Below, piece by piece: positions 24,774-34,094 of a stretch of 64,000 nucleotides of DNA (position 1 is its first letter; every line of letters starts with the position of its first letter). The notes beneath the pieces are model-generated. The model was given only the letters and a program-made list of their open reading frames with translations. It ran no database searches and was not told the DNA's origin. The DNA comes from Methylomonas montana (GTDB lineage: Bacteria > Pseudomonadota > Gammaproteobacteria > Methylococcales > Methylomonadaceae). Position numbers and translations under genes: made by a program. Location: positions 2,666,001-2,730,000 of the forward strand of contig NZ_CP129884.1 in the NCBI RefSeq assembly GCF_030490285.1, written 5' to 3'.

Positions 24774-25904
24774 TTATTCATCGTCGTCCCATTTAGGTGT
24801 GATCTTATTAGGCTGAATTTCATCACCCACGTTATTACCTAATTCCGGCGCATTTCTGATATAGGTAATCAGTTCGGCCAGTTCGTTATCCGGCAGTTTG
24901 CGGAACGCCGGCATTTTGCTGGTACCCGCTTGTATGAAACCGATTAACTGATCCATATTGCCGGTGACTTTGGCGCTGTCTCTCAAAGCAGGGAACCAAC
25001 CGGAAATGCCGTTACCGTCGATTTGATGGCAGGCCACGCAGTTTTTCAGATAAACCGACTCACCTTTTACCATCAATGTCGAACGGGTTTGATCGCTCAA
25101 ATCAGGCGCTTGATTTTGTTTGTCCAGCGTCGATTTCACCCAAGCATCGTATTGCTCTTGTTCCATCGCAATCACGACGATCGGCATGAAGCCGTGGTCA
25201 CGACCGCACAACTCGGTACATTGGCCGCGATAGGTGCCAGGTTTGTCGACATAAGTCCAAGCTTCGTTAATGAAACCGGGGTTAGCGTCTTTTTTCCAAC
25301 CTAAGTCAGGCACCCACCAAGAGTGAATCACGTCGGCTGCGGTAAACAGGAAGCGAATTTTCTTTTTGACCGGTACAACCAGCGGTCTATCGACGTTCAA
25401 CAAATAATTAGGGACTGAACGCGGATCACTGTCGCTGACCCGGTGAACTTTCTCGCTGGCTTCGTCCAAATGGCTTTCGAAGTGCACACCGTTGTCCAGA
25501 TATTCGTAATCCCAATACCACTGCTTACCGGTGACCTTGATGCTCATTTCGGACTCTTGCACTTTGTCCAAATCAATCACAGCCTTGGTGGCAGGAATTG
25601 CCATACCGACCAAGATCAGTGTGGGAATGATGGTCCAGATGATCTCGACAGTGGTATTTTCATGAAACTGCTCGGCTTGATGTCCTTTCGATTTACGGTG
25701 ATGATAAATCGAATAGAACATAGTACCGAACACTGCAATACCAATAAACACGCAGATCCATAGAATCAGCATGTGCAAATCGTAAACCTCGTTACTGAGT
25801 TGCGTCACGCCCTTCATTAGGTTGAGTGTGTAGTCCGCATGCGCTGTTCCCAGGCCAAAAGCCATCAAGATCAGACACGCGAGCAGTTGCTTTGTTTTCT
25901 TCAC
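24774..25904 (-). CDS. ctaC: Cytochrome c oxidase subunit II with C-terminal cytochrome c domain
   Basis: A 376-residue protein starting with GTG after a strong GGGGAGG site. It has a signal peptide (ending AHA), two helices (about 45-65 and 85-105) and the Cu-A cupredoxin domain with GQCTELCGRDHGFM. About 90 extra residues at the C-terminus contain a c-type heme site CVACH and a distal methionine region KMPAFRKL, so electrons can enter through a fused cytochrome c. This layout is that of caa3-type oxidases. It is the first gene of the cluster; the promoter lies in 25905-26087. Confidence 0.95.
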   Translation of the reverse strand: MKKTKQLLACLILMAFGLGTAHADYTLNLMKGVTQLSNEVYDLHMLILWICVFIGIAVFGTMFYSIYHHRKSKGHQAEQFHENTTVEIIWTIIPTLILVGMAIPATKAVIDLDKVQESEMSIKVTGKQWYWDYEYLDNGVHFESHLDEASEKVHRVSDSDPRSVPNYLLNVDRPLVVPVKKKIRFLFTAADVIHSWWVPDLGWKKDANPGFINEAWTYVDKPGTYRGQCTELCGRDHGFMPIVVIAMEQEQYDAWVKSTLDKQNQAPDLSDQTRSTLMVKGESVYLKNCVACHQIDGNGISGWFPALRDSAKVTGNMDQLIGFIQAGTSKMPAFRKLPDNELAELITYIRNAPELGNNVGDEIQPNKITPKWDDDE

Positions 25905-25996
25905 GGAGCAGCCTCCCCATTAGTAGTTATAAACTTGTATGCGTTATATCTTCGTAATCTTGCGCACCACATAAAGCAGGCCACAATTCCTTTTAC

Positions 25997-26008
25997 TGAT
26001 AATTATCA
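25997..26008. promoter_or_regulatory. Perfect 12-bp palindrome upstream of ctaC
   Basis: TGATAATTATCA is a perfect palindrome 93 bases upstream of the ctaC start. It resembles the core of Fur-type sites but lacks the full 19-bp array, so the regulator is uncertain. Confidence 0.35.
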
Positions 26009-26087
26009 TAAATTAACTGGGCAATTTTAACCCATGACTCACCCACAAACCAGAAGAGGTTTTCCCATTTACACAAAATAGACATAA

Positions 26088-26123
26088 AAAAGGCTTGAGA
26101 GCATCGCTGCTCACAAGCCTTTT
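26088..26123 (-). terminator. Intrinsic terminator of the bacteriohemerythrin gene
   Basis: AAAAGGCTTG and CAAGCCTTTT form a 10-bp stem, with an inner GAGC/GCTC extension, and A/T runs on both sides. It begins 32 bases after the hemerythrin stop. Confidence 0.8.
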
Positions 26124-26154
26124 GCCGTCTAGTAGAGACAGTTTTAAGCTGTCA

Positions 26155-26550
26155 TTACTTCAAAGCATCCGAATATGCCATGTCGAATTTCGGAATGTGA
26201 TTATCCAACCAACCTTTCACCAATTGTCCGACTTCCTCGGTCACTTCCGCTTGACCGGCGTGAAATTTTTTCTGCAAATCCGCGCAAATTCCAATCAACG
26301 CTTCATGCTCGGCTTTGTGACGATCATAACCGCCAAAGCCTTTTGCCACCATTTCTCTTTCTTCGTGTGCAAAATGATCGACTACATATGCGATCAACGC
26401 ATCCAGAGATGCGCCGATTGTGGCACGCGGAGCACCGCCGGTTGCCTCGTCATACAGCTTATTCAGCAAATCGAACAAAACCTGATGCTCTTGGTCGGCA
26501 AAACCGACATTGGTTCCAAACTGAGCTGCAGTCCAAGTAATTAAAGCCAT
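26155..26550 (-). CDS. Bacteriohemerythrin
   Basis: A 131-residue single-domain hemerythrin of standard length. All seven di-iron ligands can be placed: His22, His59 and Glu63 (HFAHE), His78 and His82 (HKAEH), His118 and Asp123 (HIPKFD). It binds O2 reversibly in the cytoplasm; in Methylococcus the homologous protein is reported to supply O2 to particulate methane monooxygenase. AGGAG precedes the ATG. An FNR/Anr-type site is centred about 70 bases before the start and a strong terminator follows the gene, so it is probably a single-gene unit that responds to oxygen limitation. Confidence 0.93.
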   Translation of the reverse strand: MALITWTAAQFGTNVGFADQEHQVLFDLLNKLYDEATGGAPRATIGASLDALIAYVVDHFAHEEREMVAKGFGGYDRHKAEHEALIGICADLQKKFHAGQAEVTEEVGQLVKGWLDNHIPKFDMAYSDALK

Positions 26551-26604
26551 AAAACGTCTCCTGGTTATTTTTGTGATGGAGCCGTCATTGTCGTCATCCG
26601 CAAA

Positions 26605-27300
26605 TTACGCATCTTGATGTAGATCAAAATTTTGCCAGTTTGGCAAATCCAATTTAGCTGCCAAATAGTCGAAATCGGCGACAAGCAAGTTTGGCAACAC
26701 GCCCAATAGCGGCGCATCAAGGGTTTGGTGCAAGAATGCCACGTTGCCATCAAAGCCGGGCATGGTCTTATCGATTTGCACCGCCACCCAACCAGCGCAG
26801 CGCAAGCCGGCCTGCTGAATGGCCCGCAATGTCAAACGCGCGTGATTGAGACAACCCAGCCTGATGCCAACCACCATAATTACCGGTAACCCCATCGCTA
26901 ACGCCAGACCGGCATTATCCAAGGACGCGCTCAAAGGCGAATACCAGCCGCCCGCCCCTTCCACCAACAACACATCGGCCTGTTTTCGCAATTGAACGGA
27001 TGCATCCAGAATAGCTTCCAGGTTAAATTCGACATCGCCACAAGCCAGATGCGGCGAAACCGCTGCTTCGAAAGCATAAGGATTGATCAACTCATAGCGC
27101 GTAGGCAGAGACGCATATTGCTGCATCAACAACGCATCGGGATTTTTTAGTACGCCTTCCCGCCATTCGCAACCAGCGGCAACCGGTTTCATGCCTGCCA
27201 CCGTTAATCCTTCCTGCTGAAACCGACGCATCAAGGCAATAGTGGTCCAGGTTTTACCGACATCGGTATCGGTACCGGTAATAAAAATTCCGACAGTCAT
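26605..27300 (-). CDS. bioD: Dethiobiotin synthetase
   Basis: A 231-residue P-loop enzyme. It begins IFITGTDTDVGKT (ATP-binding loop at about residues 6-17), followed by GMKPVAAG, VEGAGGWYSPL and GCLNHARLT. It closes the ureido ring of 7,8-diaminopelargonate with CO2 and ATP. Its ATG overlaps the bioC stop as ATGA. It is the last gene of the bio operon, and its final codons contain the FNR-type box of the next gene. Confidence 0.95.
   Translation of the reverse strand: MTVGIFITGTDTDVGKTWTTIALMRRFQQEGLTVAGMKPVAAGCEWREGVLKNPDALLMQQYASLPTRYELINPYAFEAAVSPHLACGDVEFNLEAILDASVQLRKQADVLLVEGAGGWYSPLSASLDNAGLALAMGLPVIMVVGIRLGCLNHARLTLRAIQQAGLRCAGWVAVQIDKTMPGFDGNVAFLHQTLDAPLLGVLPNLLVADFDYLAAKLDLPNWQNFDLHQDA
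26614..26627 (-). promoter_or_regulatory. FNR/Anr-type binding site upstream of bacteriohemerythrin
   Basis: TTGATGTAGATCAA matches the TTGAT-N4-ATCAA consensus at all ten conserved bases. It lies inside the 3' end of bioD, with its centre about 70 bases before the hemerythrin ATG. A GACAAT box lies at the distance expected for a -10 element if the site is centred near -41.5. Confidence 0.6.
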
Positions 27301-28088
27301 TCCCGTGCCCGCACGAAAATGATCTCGTAACTAGCCGTTATTTCCTGGCCGACCATGCTGACTTCGTAATGTCGAATCATCTGCTGCAACTGGCCTCGAG
27401 TTGTCGGCCGTCGATTCCTAGCTTGACTGACGTTATGCGCGCCGATGCCTTTCAACTCATGCATCAAGGCCAATACCGACGGATACCGGGATTGATAGAG
27501 CACGGACTCGACATCGACCGTCGTCAATCCGGCTGTGTGCAGAAAATCTTGAATCTGCTCTGAGCTGTAGAAATCGTTGACGTGCACAAATCCGTCGACC
27601 GTTGCCCAGGCGGCTTTCAACTCCCGCAAGGTCGCCGGACCGAAGGTTGAGAACGCTAGCTGTCCGCCGGACATCAATATTCGCCTGGCGTCGGCAAACA
27701 CGGCGGCTAAATCCTGACACCATTGCAAAGCCAAATTGGAATAAATCTGTCGAACTGTATCCGCCGCAAACGGCAACTTTTCCGCGTCGGCGCAGAGATA
27801 ATCGGCCGGCACGTTCCGATTGTTTCGGCGGGCGGCCTGCAACATCGGCAAGGCGATATCCAAAGCCAGCAGAGTTTGATTGACATTAGCCGCACCCAAT
27901 TGCCTTGTTAAAAAACCAGTTCCACAGCCCATATCCAACACGGGACCGGCGGCTGGCTGCAACGGAAATTTTTCCAACAACGCCATTCCCACTTGGCGCT
28001 GCAGCGCAGCCAAGGAATCGTAACTGACGGCGGCGGCGGCGAATGAACGCCTGATTTTGGTTTTATCCAGAACGGCGGGCAAACTCAT
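27297..28088 (-). CDS. bioC: Malonyl-ACP O-methyltransferase
   Basis: A 263-residue SAM-dependent methyltransferase. It starts [20 protein letters not shown], then the SAM-binding VLDMGCGTG at about 46-54 and the motif SNLALQWCQD. It methylates malonyl-ACP to start pimelate synthesis. I chose ATG 28088, which overlaps the bioH stop as ATGA, rather than ATG 28112 inside bioH. Confidence 0.93.
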   Translation of the reverse strand: MSLPAVLDKTKIRRSFAAAAVSYDSLAALQRQVGMALLEKFPLQPAAGPVLDMGCGTGFLTRQLGAANVNQTLLALDIALPMLQAARRNNRNVPADYLCADAEKLPFAADTVRQIYSNLALQWCQDLAAVFADARRILMSGGQLAFSTFGPATLRELKAAWATVDGFVHVNDFYSSEQIQDFLHTAGLTTVDVESVLYQSRYPSVLALMHELKGIGAHNVSQARNRRPTTRGQLQQMIRHYEVSMVGQEITASYEIIFVRARE

Positions 28089-28846
28089 AGTGCCGCCGCA
28101 ATGATGTTGCATAGTTGCTGGGAATGCGACAGAAACGGCACGTGCCCGGCATTTTTCAAGATATGTAGTTCAACTCGCGGATTCAGTGCCTGCAAAGCAA
28201 ACCCGGCTTGCACCGGAATCAAGGTGTCTTTATCGCCCAGCATCGCCGTAATCGGACAATCCAAACTCGCCAGCGCCTTACGCAAATCGCTATGTTTTAG
28301 GATATCCAACCCGCCCTGTAACGCATCGATAGCAGGTGCATCGCACTCCCGCACCGCCAGTCGCAAGGTCTGCAACAACAGCTTGTTATCCGCCAAACCT
28401 TGTACCTGCAAGCCCAAAAAGCGTTGCAAGGTCAGCCGCGCATCTCCGCTCAATTGCGCCGCAAAACCGTCCAAGACATCGGCTTTCAATCCAGGCCAAT
28501 CGGCGCTGTTTATGAATTTAGGGTTGCCTGCCAGCAGCAGTAAAGACTTTACGCGTTCGGGAAATCGCGCCGCCATGTCCACCGCCAGCGTCGCGCCAAG
28601 CGACCAGCCCAGCAGATTAAAACGATTGACCGGAATAGCATCGAGCAATGCGGTGCCGATGGCTTCCAGATCGAAGGATTCGAGGCTGACGCTGCGCCCA
28701 TGGCCGGGCAAATCCAGGCAAATCACCTGGCAATGTTCCGCCAACTGTTTGGCAAACTCGCGCCAGATGCCAGTATGCATCGCCCAACCATGGATCATCA
28801 CCAACGGCTTGCCCCGGCCGTATATTTCATGATGAATGCCACTCAT
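28085..28846 (-). CDS. bioH: Pimeloyl-ACP methyl ester carboxylesterase
   Basis: A 253-residue alpha/beta hydrolase. [10 protein letters not shown] is near residues 19-28; the nucleophile elbow GWSLGA carries the serine near 79; late Asp in LGDKDTLIP and His in NAGHVPFLS complete the triad. It removes the methyl ester from pimeloyl-ACP so that BioF can use it. Its ATG overlaps the bioF stop as ATGA. Confidence 0.94.
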   Translation of the reverse strand: MSGIHHEIYGRGKPLVMIHGWAMHTGIWREFAKQLAEHCQVICLDLPGHGRSVSLESFDLEAIGTALLDAIPVNRFNLLGWSLGATLAVDMAARFPERVKSLLLLAGNPKFINSADWPGLKADVLDGFAAQLSGDARLTLQRFLGLQVQGLADNKLLLQTLRLAVRECDAPAIDALQGGLDILKHSDLRKALASLDCPITAMLGDKDTLIPVQAGFALQALNPRVELHILKNAGHVPFLSHSQQLCNIIAAAL

Positions 28847-30003
28847 GTTAAAGCCTTACCCAATGCCTCCAGCAAGGCATCGACCTGCTGCTCGCTATGA
28901 TTGGCTGAAAAGGTAATCCGCAAGCGCGCGCTGCCGGCAGGCACGGTTGGCGGCCTAATCGCGCTCACCCAGAAACCTTGTTCCAGCAAACGTTGGCTAG
29001 CAGCCACGGCTTGACCACTGTCGCCGATCAGGATGGGTTGAATCGCGGTCATGGAATCCATCAGCCGTAAGCCTTGTTGCTCGGCTCCGCTTCTGAAACG
29101 GGCAATCAACGTCTGTAGCCGATCCCGACGCCAGGACTCGGCTTGTAGCAAGCGCAAACTGGCGCGGGTCGCCTCGGCCACGGCGGCCGGCAGTGCGGTG
29201 GTAAACACATAACTCCGAGCTTTTTGAATCAACATCTCAATCAAATCCTCGGAACCGGCTACGAATGCGCCAAAGGTGCCAAAAGCCTTACCCAGGGTGC
29301 CGATCAAGATGGGCACATCGTTTTGACTCAGACCAAAATGCTCGACAACGCCGCCGCCGCTGTTACCCAGCACGCCAAAGCCATGGGCGTCGTCGATCAG
29401 CAAACCGGCCTGATACGACTCGGCCAGTTCCACCATCGTTGGCAGCGGCGCCAGATCGCCGTCCATACTGAACACGCCATCGCCGACCACTAATGCCTTA
29501 CCTATAGAAGCAGCCAGTTTAGCTTGCAAATCCTCGACATCGGCATGCCGATAGCGCTGAAAACGCGCGCGCGACAACAAGCCGCCATCCAGTAAGGAGG
29601 CATGGTTCAAGCGATCTTCCAGCACCGTATCGTTGCGGCCCAGCAATGCGGAAATCACGCCAAGATTAGCCATATAGCCGGTGGAAAACAGCAAAGCTCT
29701 GTCTCGGCCGGTAAACGCCGCCAGTTCCTCTTCCAGAGCATGATGAGCTGCGCTATGGCCGCAGATCAGGTGCGCGGAACCGCTGCCAACACCGTAGCGA
29801 TTGACACCGGACTTGAACGCTGCCGCAACCTCTGGATGACTAGCTAATCCCAGATAATCGTTGCTGCAAAAATTGATCAGTTCCCGGTCATCGACATTCA
29901 GGATTATCCCTTGCGGACCGTCGACAACACGCCGGCGCCGATACAGATTATCCTGTTCCAGTTGCCGCAGTTCGCCGGTAAAATCGTAAAAAGCGTTGGC
30001 CAT
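28843..30003 (-). CDS. bioF: 8-amino-7-oxononanoate synthase
   Basis: A 386-residue PLP enzyme of the alpha-oxoamine synthase family. Visible elements are [26 protein letters not shown] and the PLP-lysine region [13 protein letters not shown]. It condenses pimeloyl-ACP with alanine. Its ATG overlaps the bioB stop as TAATG, so translation is coupled along the operon. Confidence 0.96.
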   Translation of the reverse strand: MANAFYDFTGELRQLEQDNLYRRRRVVDGPQGIILNVDDRELINFCSNDYLGLASHPEVAAAFKSGVNRYGVGSGSAHLICGHSAAHHALEEELAAFTGRDRALLFSTGYMANLGVISALLGRNDTVLEDRLNHASLLDGGLLSRARFQRYRHADVEDLQAKLAASIGKALVVGDGVFSMDGDLAPLPTMVELAESYQAGLLIDDAHGFGVLGNSGGGVVEHFGLSQNDVPILIGTLGKAFGTFGAFVAGSEDLIEMLIQKARSYVFTTALPAAVAEATRASLRLLQAESWRRDRLQTLIARFRSGAEQQGLRLMDSMTAIQPILIGDSGQAVAASQRLLEQGFWVSAIRPPTVPAGSARLRITFSANHSEQQVDALLEALGKALT

Positions 30004-30992
30004 TAGGCGTAACTGGAGCCGCCCATCTTGACACCCAAACGTTCGAACAGTTGCTGATCGTGGTTGGTCATCGGATTATCGGTGGTCAGCAGTTTATCGC
30101 CATAGAAGATCGAATTGGCGCCGGCCAAAAAGCACAAGGCCTGCATCTCGTCGCTCATCGCCTTGCGGCCGGCCGACAAACGCACCCGCGATTGCGGCAT
30201 CAAAATCCTGGCGACGGCGATGGTGCGCACGAAGACGATAGGATCGAGCGCTTCGCTGCCGTGCAGCGGCGTACCTTCAACCTGCACTAGCATATTGATC
30301 GGCACGCTTTCCGGATGCTTGGGCATATTGGCCAGTTGCAGCAGCAATTTGGCCCGGTCGGTTGCCGATTCGCCCATGCCGACGATGCCGCCGCAACAAA
30401 CGTTAATACCGGCATCGCGCACCCGCTCCAGCGTATCCAGGCGGTCTTGATAAGTGCGGGTGGTAATGATTTCCGAGTAATAATCTTCGGAGGTATCCAG
30501 ATTGTGGTTGTAATAGTCCAGGCCACCGTCTTTTAAGGCTTGGGTCTGCTTGTCGCTGAGCATGCCCAGCGTCACGCAAGTCTCCATGCCCAGCGCCTTC
30601 ACGCCCTGCACCATTTCCACCACCCGCTCGATGTCTCTGTCCTTCGGACTGCGCCAGGCCGCGCCCATGCAAAACCGCGATGCGCCCTGCTCCTTGGCTT
30701 GTTGGGCGGCTTTTAACACCGCATCGACCGGCATCAAGGCCTCCGGATTTAAATCCGAATCGTAACGCGCACTTTGCGGGCAATAACCGCAATCCTCGGA
30801 ACAGGAACCGGTCTTGATGCTCAACAGACTGCTAACCTGTATCTCGTTAGGATCGAAAAAAACCCGATGTACGCTTTGCGCCTGATAAATCAGATCGTTA
30901 AACGGCAGTGCCAGGAGTGCTTCCACCTCATTTAATTGCCAGTCATGACGAATGGTTGCCACTGATTCCAAGGGTTTCTGGCTTGCAGACAT
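30003..30992 (-). CDS. bioB: Biotin synthase
   Basis: A 329-residue radical SAM enzyme. The 4Fe-4S motif CSEDCGYC lies near residues 63-70; [12 protein letters not shown] and [10 protein letters not shown] follow. It inserts sulfur into dethiobiotin. It is the first gene of bioBFHCD. GGAGAG precedes its ATG. A candidate BirA operator overlaps the promoter region shared with comF. bioA is absent from this operon and must lie elsewhere. Confidence 0.97.
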   Translation of the reverse strand: MSASQKPLESVATIRHDWQLNEVEALLALPFNDLIYQAQSVHRVFFDPNEIQVSSLLSIKTGSCSEDCGYCPQSARYDSDLNPEALMPVDAVLKAAQQAKEQGASRFCMGAAWRSPKDRDIERVVEMVQGVKALGMETCVTLGMLSDKQTQALKDGGLDYYNHNLDTSEDYYSEIITTRTYQDRLDTLERVRDAGINVCCGGIVGMGESATDRAKLLLQLANMPKHPESVPINMLVQVEGTPLHGSEALDPIVFVRTIAVARILMPQSRVRLSAGRKAMSDEMQALCFLAGANSIFYGDKLLTTDNPMTNHDQQLFERLGVKMGGSSYA

Positions 30993-31040
30993 TCTGATAC
31001 TCTCCGATAAATGACGGTAAAAGCGGTGCCGGACACCGAC

Positions 31041-31073
31041 TTATCAACCTATTTTTAAAATTATGGTAAACAA
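31041..31073. promoter_or_regulatory. Candidate BirA operator
   Basis: TTATCAACC and GGTAAACAA are separated by 15 bases. They match the known half-sites TTGTAAACC and GGTTTACAA at 7 of 9 positions each, with the right spacing. The site lies 49 bases upstream of bioB and overlaps the comF start codon. Confidence 0.45.
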
Positions 31074-31764
31074 CTGGCTGAACATTATACAGAAGAAATT
31101 GCTGCCGCCACGTTGTGTGTTGTGCGGAAACCCTGGATACGGCGATCTGGATCTATGCGTGGGCTGCCTGAACGACCTGCCGCGCAATCTGTCCTGTTGC
31201 TATCGTTGCGGGGAGCATTTTGAAACTGCGATCGATATTCCGCAGTTATGCGGCCGTTGCCTGAAGCAATCGCCAAGCTTCGACGAGACTTACGCACCGT
31301 TTTTATACCAAAGCCAGATGAGCTATTTGATAGCTCAATTGAAATTTGCCAACGATTATAAAAACGCCCGGCTGTTGGCAAGCTTGCTGGCCGCACATAT
31401 TGCCGATAGTGCGGAGCTTCCGGATTGCCTATTACCGGTACCGCTGCATCCCAAGCGTTATCGGGAACGCGGCTTCAACCAATCGATAGAAATTGCTCGA
31501 CATTTATCTCGGCAATTGCATATTCCGCTGGATTTGGATAGCTGTATCCGGAGCCGGGATACCGTTCATCAGACCGGGTTGCCGGCCAAGCAGCGCCGGA
31601 AAAACATGCGCCAGGCTTTTAAACTGGTCAAGCCCCTGGCATACCGGCATGTGGCGATTATCGACGACGTAATGACGACCGGCGCGACCGCTTCGACCTT
31701 GGCTGCCACGCTGAAACAAGGTGGCGTGAATCGAGTGGATGTCTGGGTTTGCGCCAGAGCCTAG
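31063..31764 (+). CDS. ComF family protein (phosphoribosyltransferase-like)
   Basis: A 233-residue protein with a zinc-binding four-cysteine module at the N-terminus (CVLCGNPG...CVGC, then CYRCG and CGRC). A phosphoribosyltransferase fold follows, with LLPVPLHPKRYRERGFNQS and the PRPP loop VAIIDDVMTTGAT. ComF proteins help DNA uptake by natural transformation in some bacteria; others have no proven role. No ribosome-binding site precedes ATG 31063, and the candidate BirA operator covers this start, so the true start or control may be unusual. It is divergent from bioB and convergent with the MinD-like gene five bases away. Confidence 0.88.
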   Translation: MVNNWLNIIQKKLLPPRCVLCGNPGYGDLDLCVGCLNDLPRNLSCCYRCGEHFETAIDIPQLCGRCLKQSPSFDETYAPFLYQSQMSYLIAQLKFANDYKNARLLASLLAAHIADSAELPDCLLPVPLHPKRYRERGFNQSIEIARHLSRQLHIPLDLDSCIRSRDTVHQTGLPAKQRRKNMRQAFKLVKPLAYRHVAIIDDVMTTGATASTLAATLKQGGVNRVDVWVCARA

Positions 31765-31769
31765 AAAAA

Positions 31770-33401
31770 CTAGCCCTTGACCGAGCTTCCGGTCTTAAGC
31801 AATAAACTGTTGTTCTGAGAGGTTTTGATTGCGGTCAGCAACGCGTCCCGCCGCGTCGTTAACTGCTGAAAATTTTGGGTCAGCAGATTGATTTCATCCT
31901 GCAAGTTCTTTTCTTCGAAAGCCATCGCTTCCAACGCCTCCGCTGTCGACTCCAGCAACAACTCGCCTTGCCCTTGATAAGGCCGGTTGAAGCGGGTTTG
32001 AAAGCCATCCCTCAATGCCTTCAACAGTTGCTCGAAACGTTCCTCGGTGAAATCGTCCTGCTGAATGGCTTGCAGAATCTCCTGTTGCGCATCGAATACA
32101 TCGTGCTGATAAGACTGCCGATACGCCGCACGTAACTGATGAACCAGTTCGGCCAATTTGGTTTCGACCCCCTGGGTCTGTGCCACCAAACGCGCGGCGC
32201 TGTCTTCCAAATTGAACAAAGGCTGCTGATAACGCGCCGAATATAACGCCTCTAGCGTGGCAACCAATTCCATCAGCCTGGGCGCGGCATAATTTTCGGA
32301 TTCCAGCCAGCGATAAAACAAGGGTCGAAAATTTTGCGGGAAGGCGCCGTATTGCTCGACAAAGCCCGCAACGAACTGACCGACAAAGGCCTCGGCTCCC
32401 TGTTGATCCAGGCCGTGAGTTTTCATCGCCACCAGCAATTTCCGGGCAAGCTCGGCGGCAGGTGTCGCCGGTACAGCATCCGGCTCGCCCTTGGTTTTTT
32501 GCACATCGGCTAGAGGAGCCGCCGCGAAAAGACCATTATCGTCCGCAGTCACTTCCGTTTCGCCGAACAAATTGCGCCAATAATCGGACAAACCGGATTC
32601 AGCCTGCTCGGAACCGATATATTTCAACATATTGTCGGCCAGCGCAAACAAACAGCGGCTCGCCGCCGAGTTGGCGACCAATTCGACCACTGGCGTCTGC
32701 AAGGTCACCGATCTCGGCACGTTTTCATCGCGCGCCACGTACCCGCCATACTCGACTTTCAGTTGCAGATATTTATCGACGACCGCAGCAAAACGCCGAT
32801 AGGTTTCGATGGCGCCCGAATAATCGGCCGCCAGATTGACGACCACCTTCAGACTCCCGCCATAACGCTTGGCATTCAGCAATTTCAGCAGCGAGAACGC
32901 ATCGGTCAGCGAGGTGGGTTCGGAACTGATCACCAAGAAGGCGAACGGCGCGGATTCGATAAACTGCAACACGCTGTCGCCAACACCCGCCGCGGTATCG
33001 ATCAGAATGTAGTCATACTCTGCTTCCAATTCAGACAAAGCCGCTATCAGCCGCTTCGCCTCCTGTCCGCCGATGTTGGCGCACTCGGCAATGCCGGATG
33101 CCCCAGGCACCACCGCGATGCCTTCCCCGGTCTTGATCAACACCTCTCGAATCGATTTTTCGCCGCGCAACACATGCTCGAGCGTGGCTTCGGGCCGCAA
33201 GCCGAGCAATATATTGATATTGGCCAGACCGGTATCCGCATCGAATATACAGACTCGCGCACCTCTTTTCACCATCGCCGACGCGACATTGGTGGTAACG
33301 CAGGTCTTGCCGACGCCGCCTTTGCCACTCGTAAATACCAAGACGTGCGCTTTACCAGGGCCAGCGGGTTTAGACTGTTCGGAGATTTGAAAGCTTTCCA
33401 T
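31770..33401 (-). CDS. MinD/FlhG-like P-loop ATPase with long C-terminal extension
   Basis: A 543-residue protein. Residues 17-265 are a MinD/ParA-type ATPase: deviant Walker A SGKGGVGKT, DADTGLANINILLG and DTAAGVGDSV. This order is most like FlhG/YlxH, which controls flagellar number and is usually about 280-300 residues. Residues 290-543 are an added region, mostly helical, with a glutamine-rich coiled-coil stretch at about 480-525. No flagellar gene is nearby. The extension may direct partner binding or localisation. It could be a polar placement factor for some envelope structure; the target is unknown. Confidence 0.8.
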   Translation of the reverse strand: MESFQISEQSKPAGPGKAHVLVFTSGKGGVGKTCVTTNVASAMVKRGARVCIFDADTGLANINILLGLRPEATLEHVLRGEKSIREVLIKTGEGIAVVPGASGIAECANIGGQEAKRLIAALSELEAEYDYILIDTAAGVGDSVLQFIESAPFAFLVISSEPTSLTDAFSLLKLLNAKRYGGSLKVVVNLAADYSGAIETYRRFAAVVDKYLQLKVEYGGYVARDENVPRSVTLQTPVVELVANSAASRCLFALADNMLKYIGSEQAESGLSDYWRNLFGETEVTADDNGLFAAAPLADVQKTKGEPDAVPATPAAELARKLLVAMKTHGLDQQGAEAFVGQFVAGFVEQYGAFPQNFRPLFYRWLESENYAAPRLMELVATLEALYSARYQQPLFNLEDSAARLVAQTQGVETKLAELVHQLRAAYRQSYQHDVFDAQQEILQAIQQDDFTEERFEQLLKALRDGFQTRFNRPYQGQGELLLESTAEALEAMAFEEKNLQDEINLLTQNFQQLTTRRDALLTAIKTSQNNSLLLKTGSSVKG

Positions 33402-33557
33402 TGGTTTACCGTAGGCAGTTGTATTGGTATCAAGCGGCGAATGGCTGCAACCGCATCACAAGCGGGATGTCCGACTCGGCCAGGCCATAAAACCGCATGG
33501 CCTTCCCGCAACACTCTTCAAGTATAATGCCGAGTTCCTTGTCTTACTGTAAATATC

Positions 33558-34094
33558 ATGACCACGCAGCGTCTTGCCTGGGCTATTACCGGCTCGGGAC
33601 ATTATATCGAAGAATGTCTAGAATTCATGCTGATGCTTGATAATGTAGACCTGTATCTCAGCCAGGCTGGCGAGGAGGTGTTGAAAATGTACGGCATTCA
33701 CCTTGATGACATCCGTGCCAAGATGCCGATCTACCGCGACAAGGCCGCCTCGGCACCGCCGGTAGGCCTGTTCTACAAAGGTTATTATCATACCTTGGTG
33801 ATGGCGCCAACTACGTCCAACACCATTGCCAAATGCGTGCTGGGTATCGCCGATTCGCTGGTCACCAATCTGTATTCCCAGGCCGGTAAATGCCGAGTGC
33901 CCAGCATCGTCTACCCCTGCGACACCATGCCGGAAATCGAAACCACCGCGCCCGGCAAGAAAAAATTCATGGTTTATCCCCGGCCTGTCGATTTGGACGC
34001 CACCGATAAAATCCGCAGCTTCCCATATACACAAGTGGTCGACGATGTCGATCAATTAATCGTCGCGGTCAAAACCCGGCTGGCCAGCTTATGA
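33558..34094 (+). CDS. Flavoprotein of the dihydromethanopterin reductase (acceptor) type
   Basis: A 178-residue flavoprotein-family protein with WAITGSGHYIEEC at the start, and the FMN-binding MAPTTSNTIAKCVLGIADSL and YPCDTMPE segments. It resembles DmrB-type reductases that make tetrahydromethanopterin from the dihydro form. The next gene, overlapping by ATGA, encodes a dihydropteroate-synthase-like protein found in methylotroph methanopterin gene sets. Together they point to C1 metabolism via methanopterin. The ATG at 33558 lacks a strong ribosome-binding site. Confidence 0.8.
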   Translation: MTTQRLAWAITGSGHYIEECLEFMLMLDNVDLYLSQAGEEVLKMYGIHLDDIRAKMPIYRDKAASAPPVGLFYKGYYHTLVMAPTTSNTIAKCVLGIADSLVTNLYSQAGKCRVPSIVYPCDTMPEIETTAPGKKKFMVYPRPVDLDATDKIRSFPYTQVVDDVDQLIVAVKTRLASL

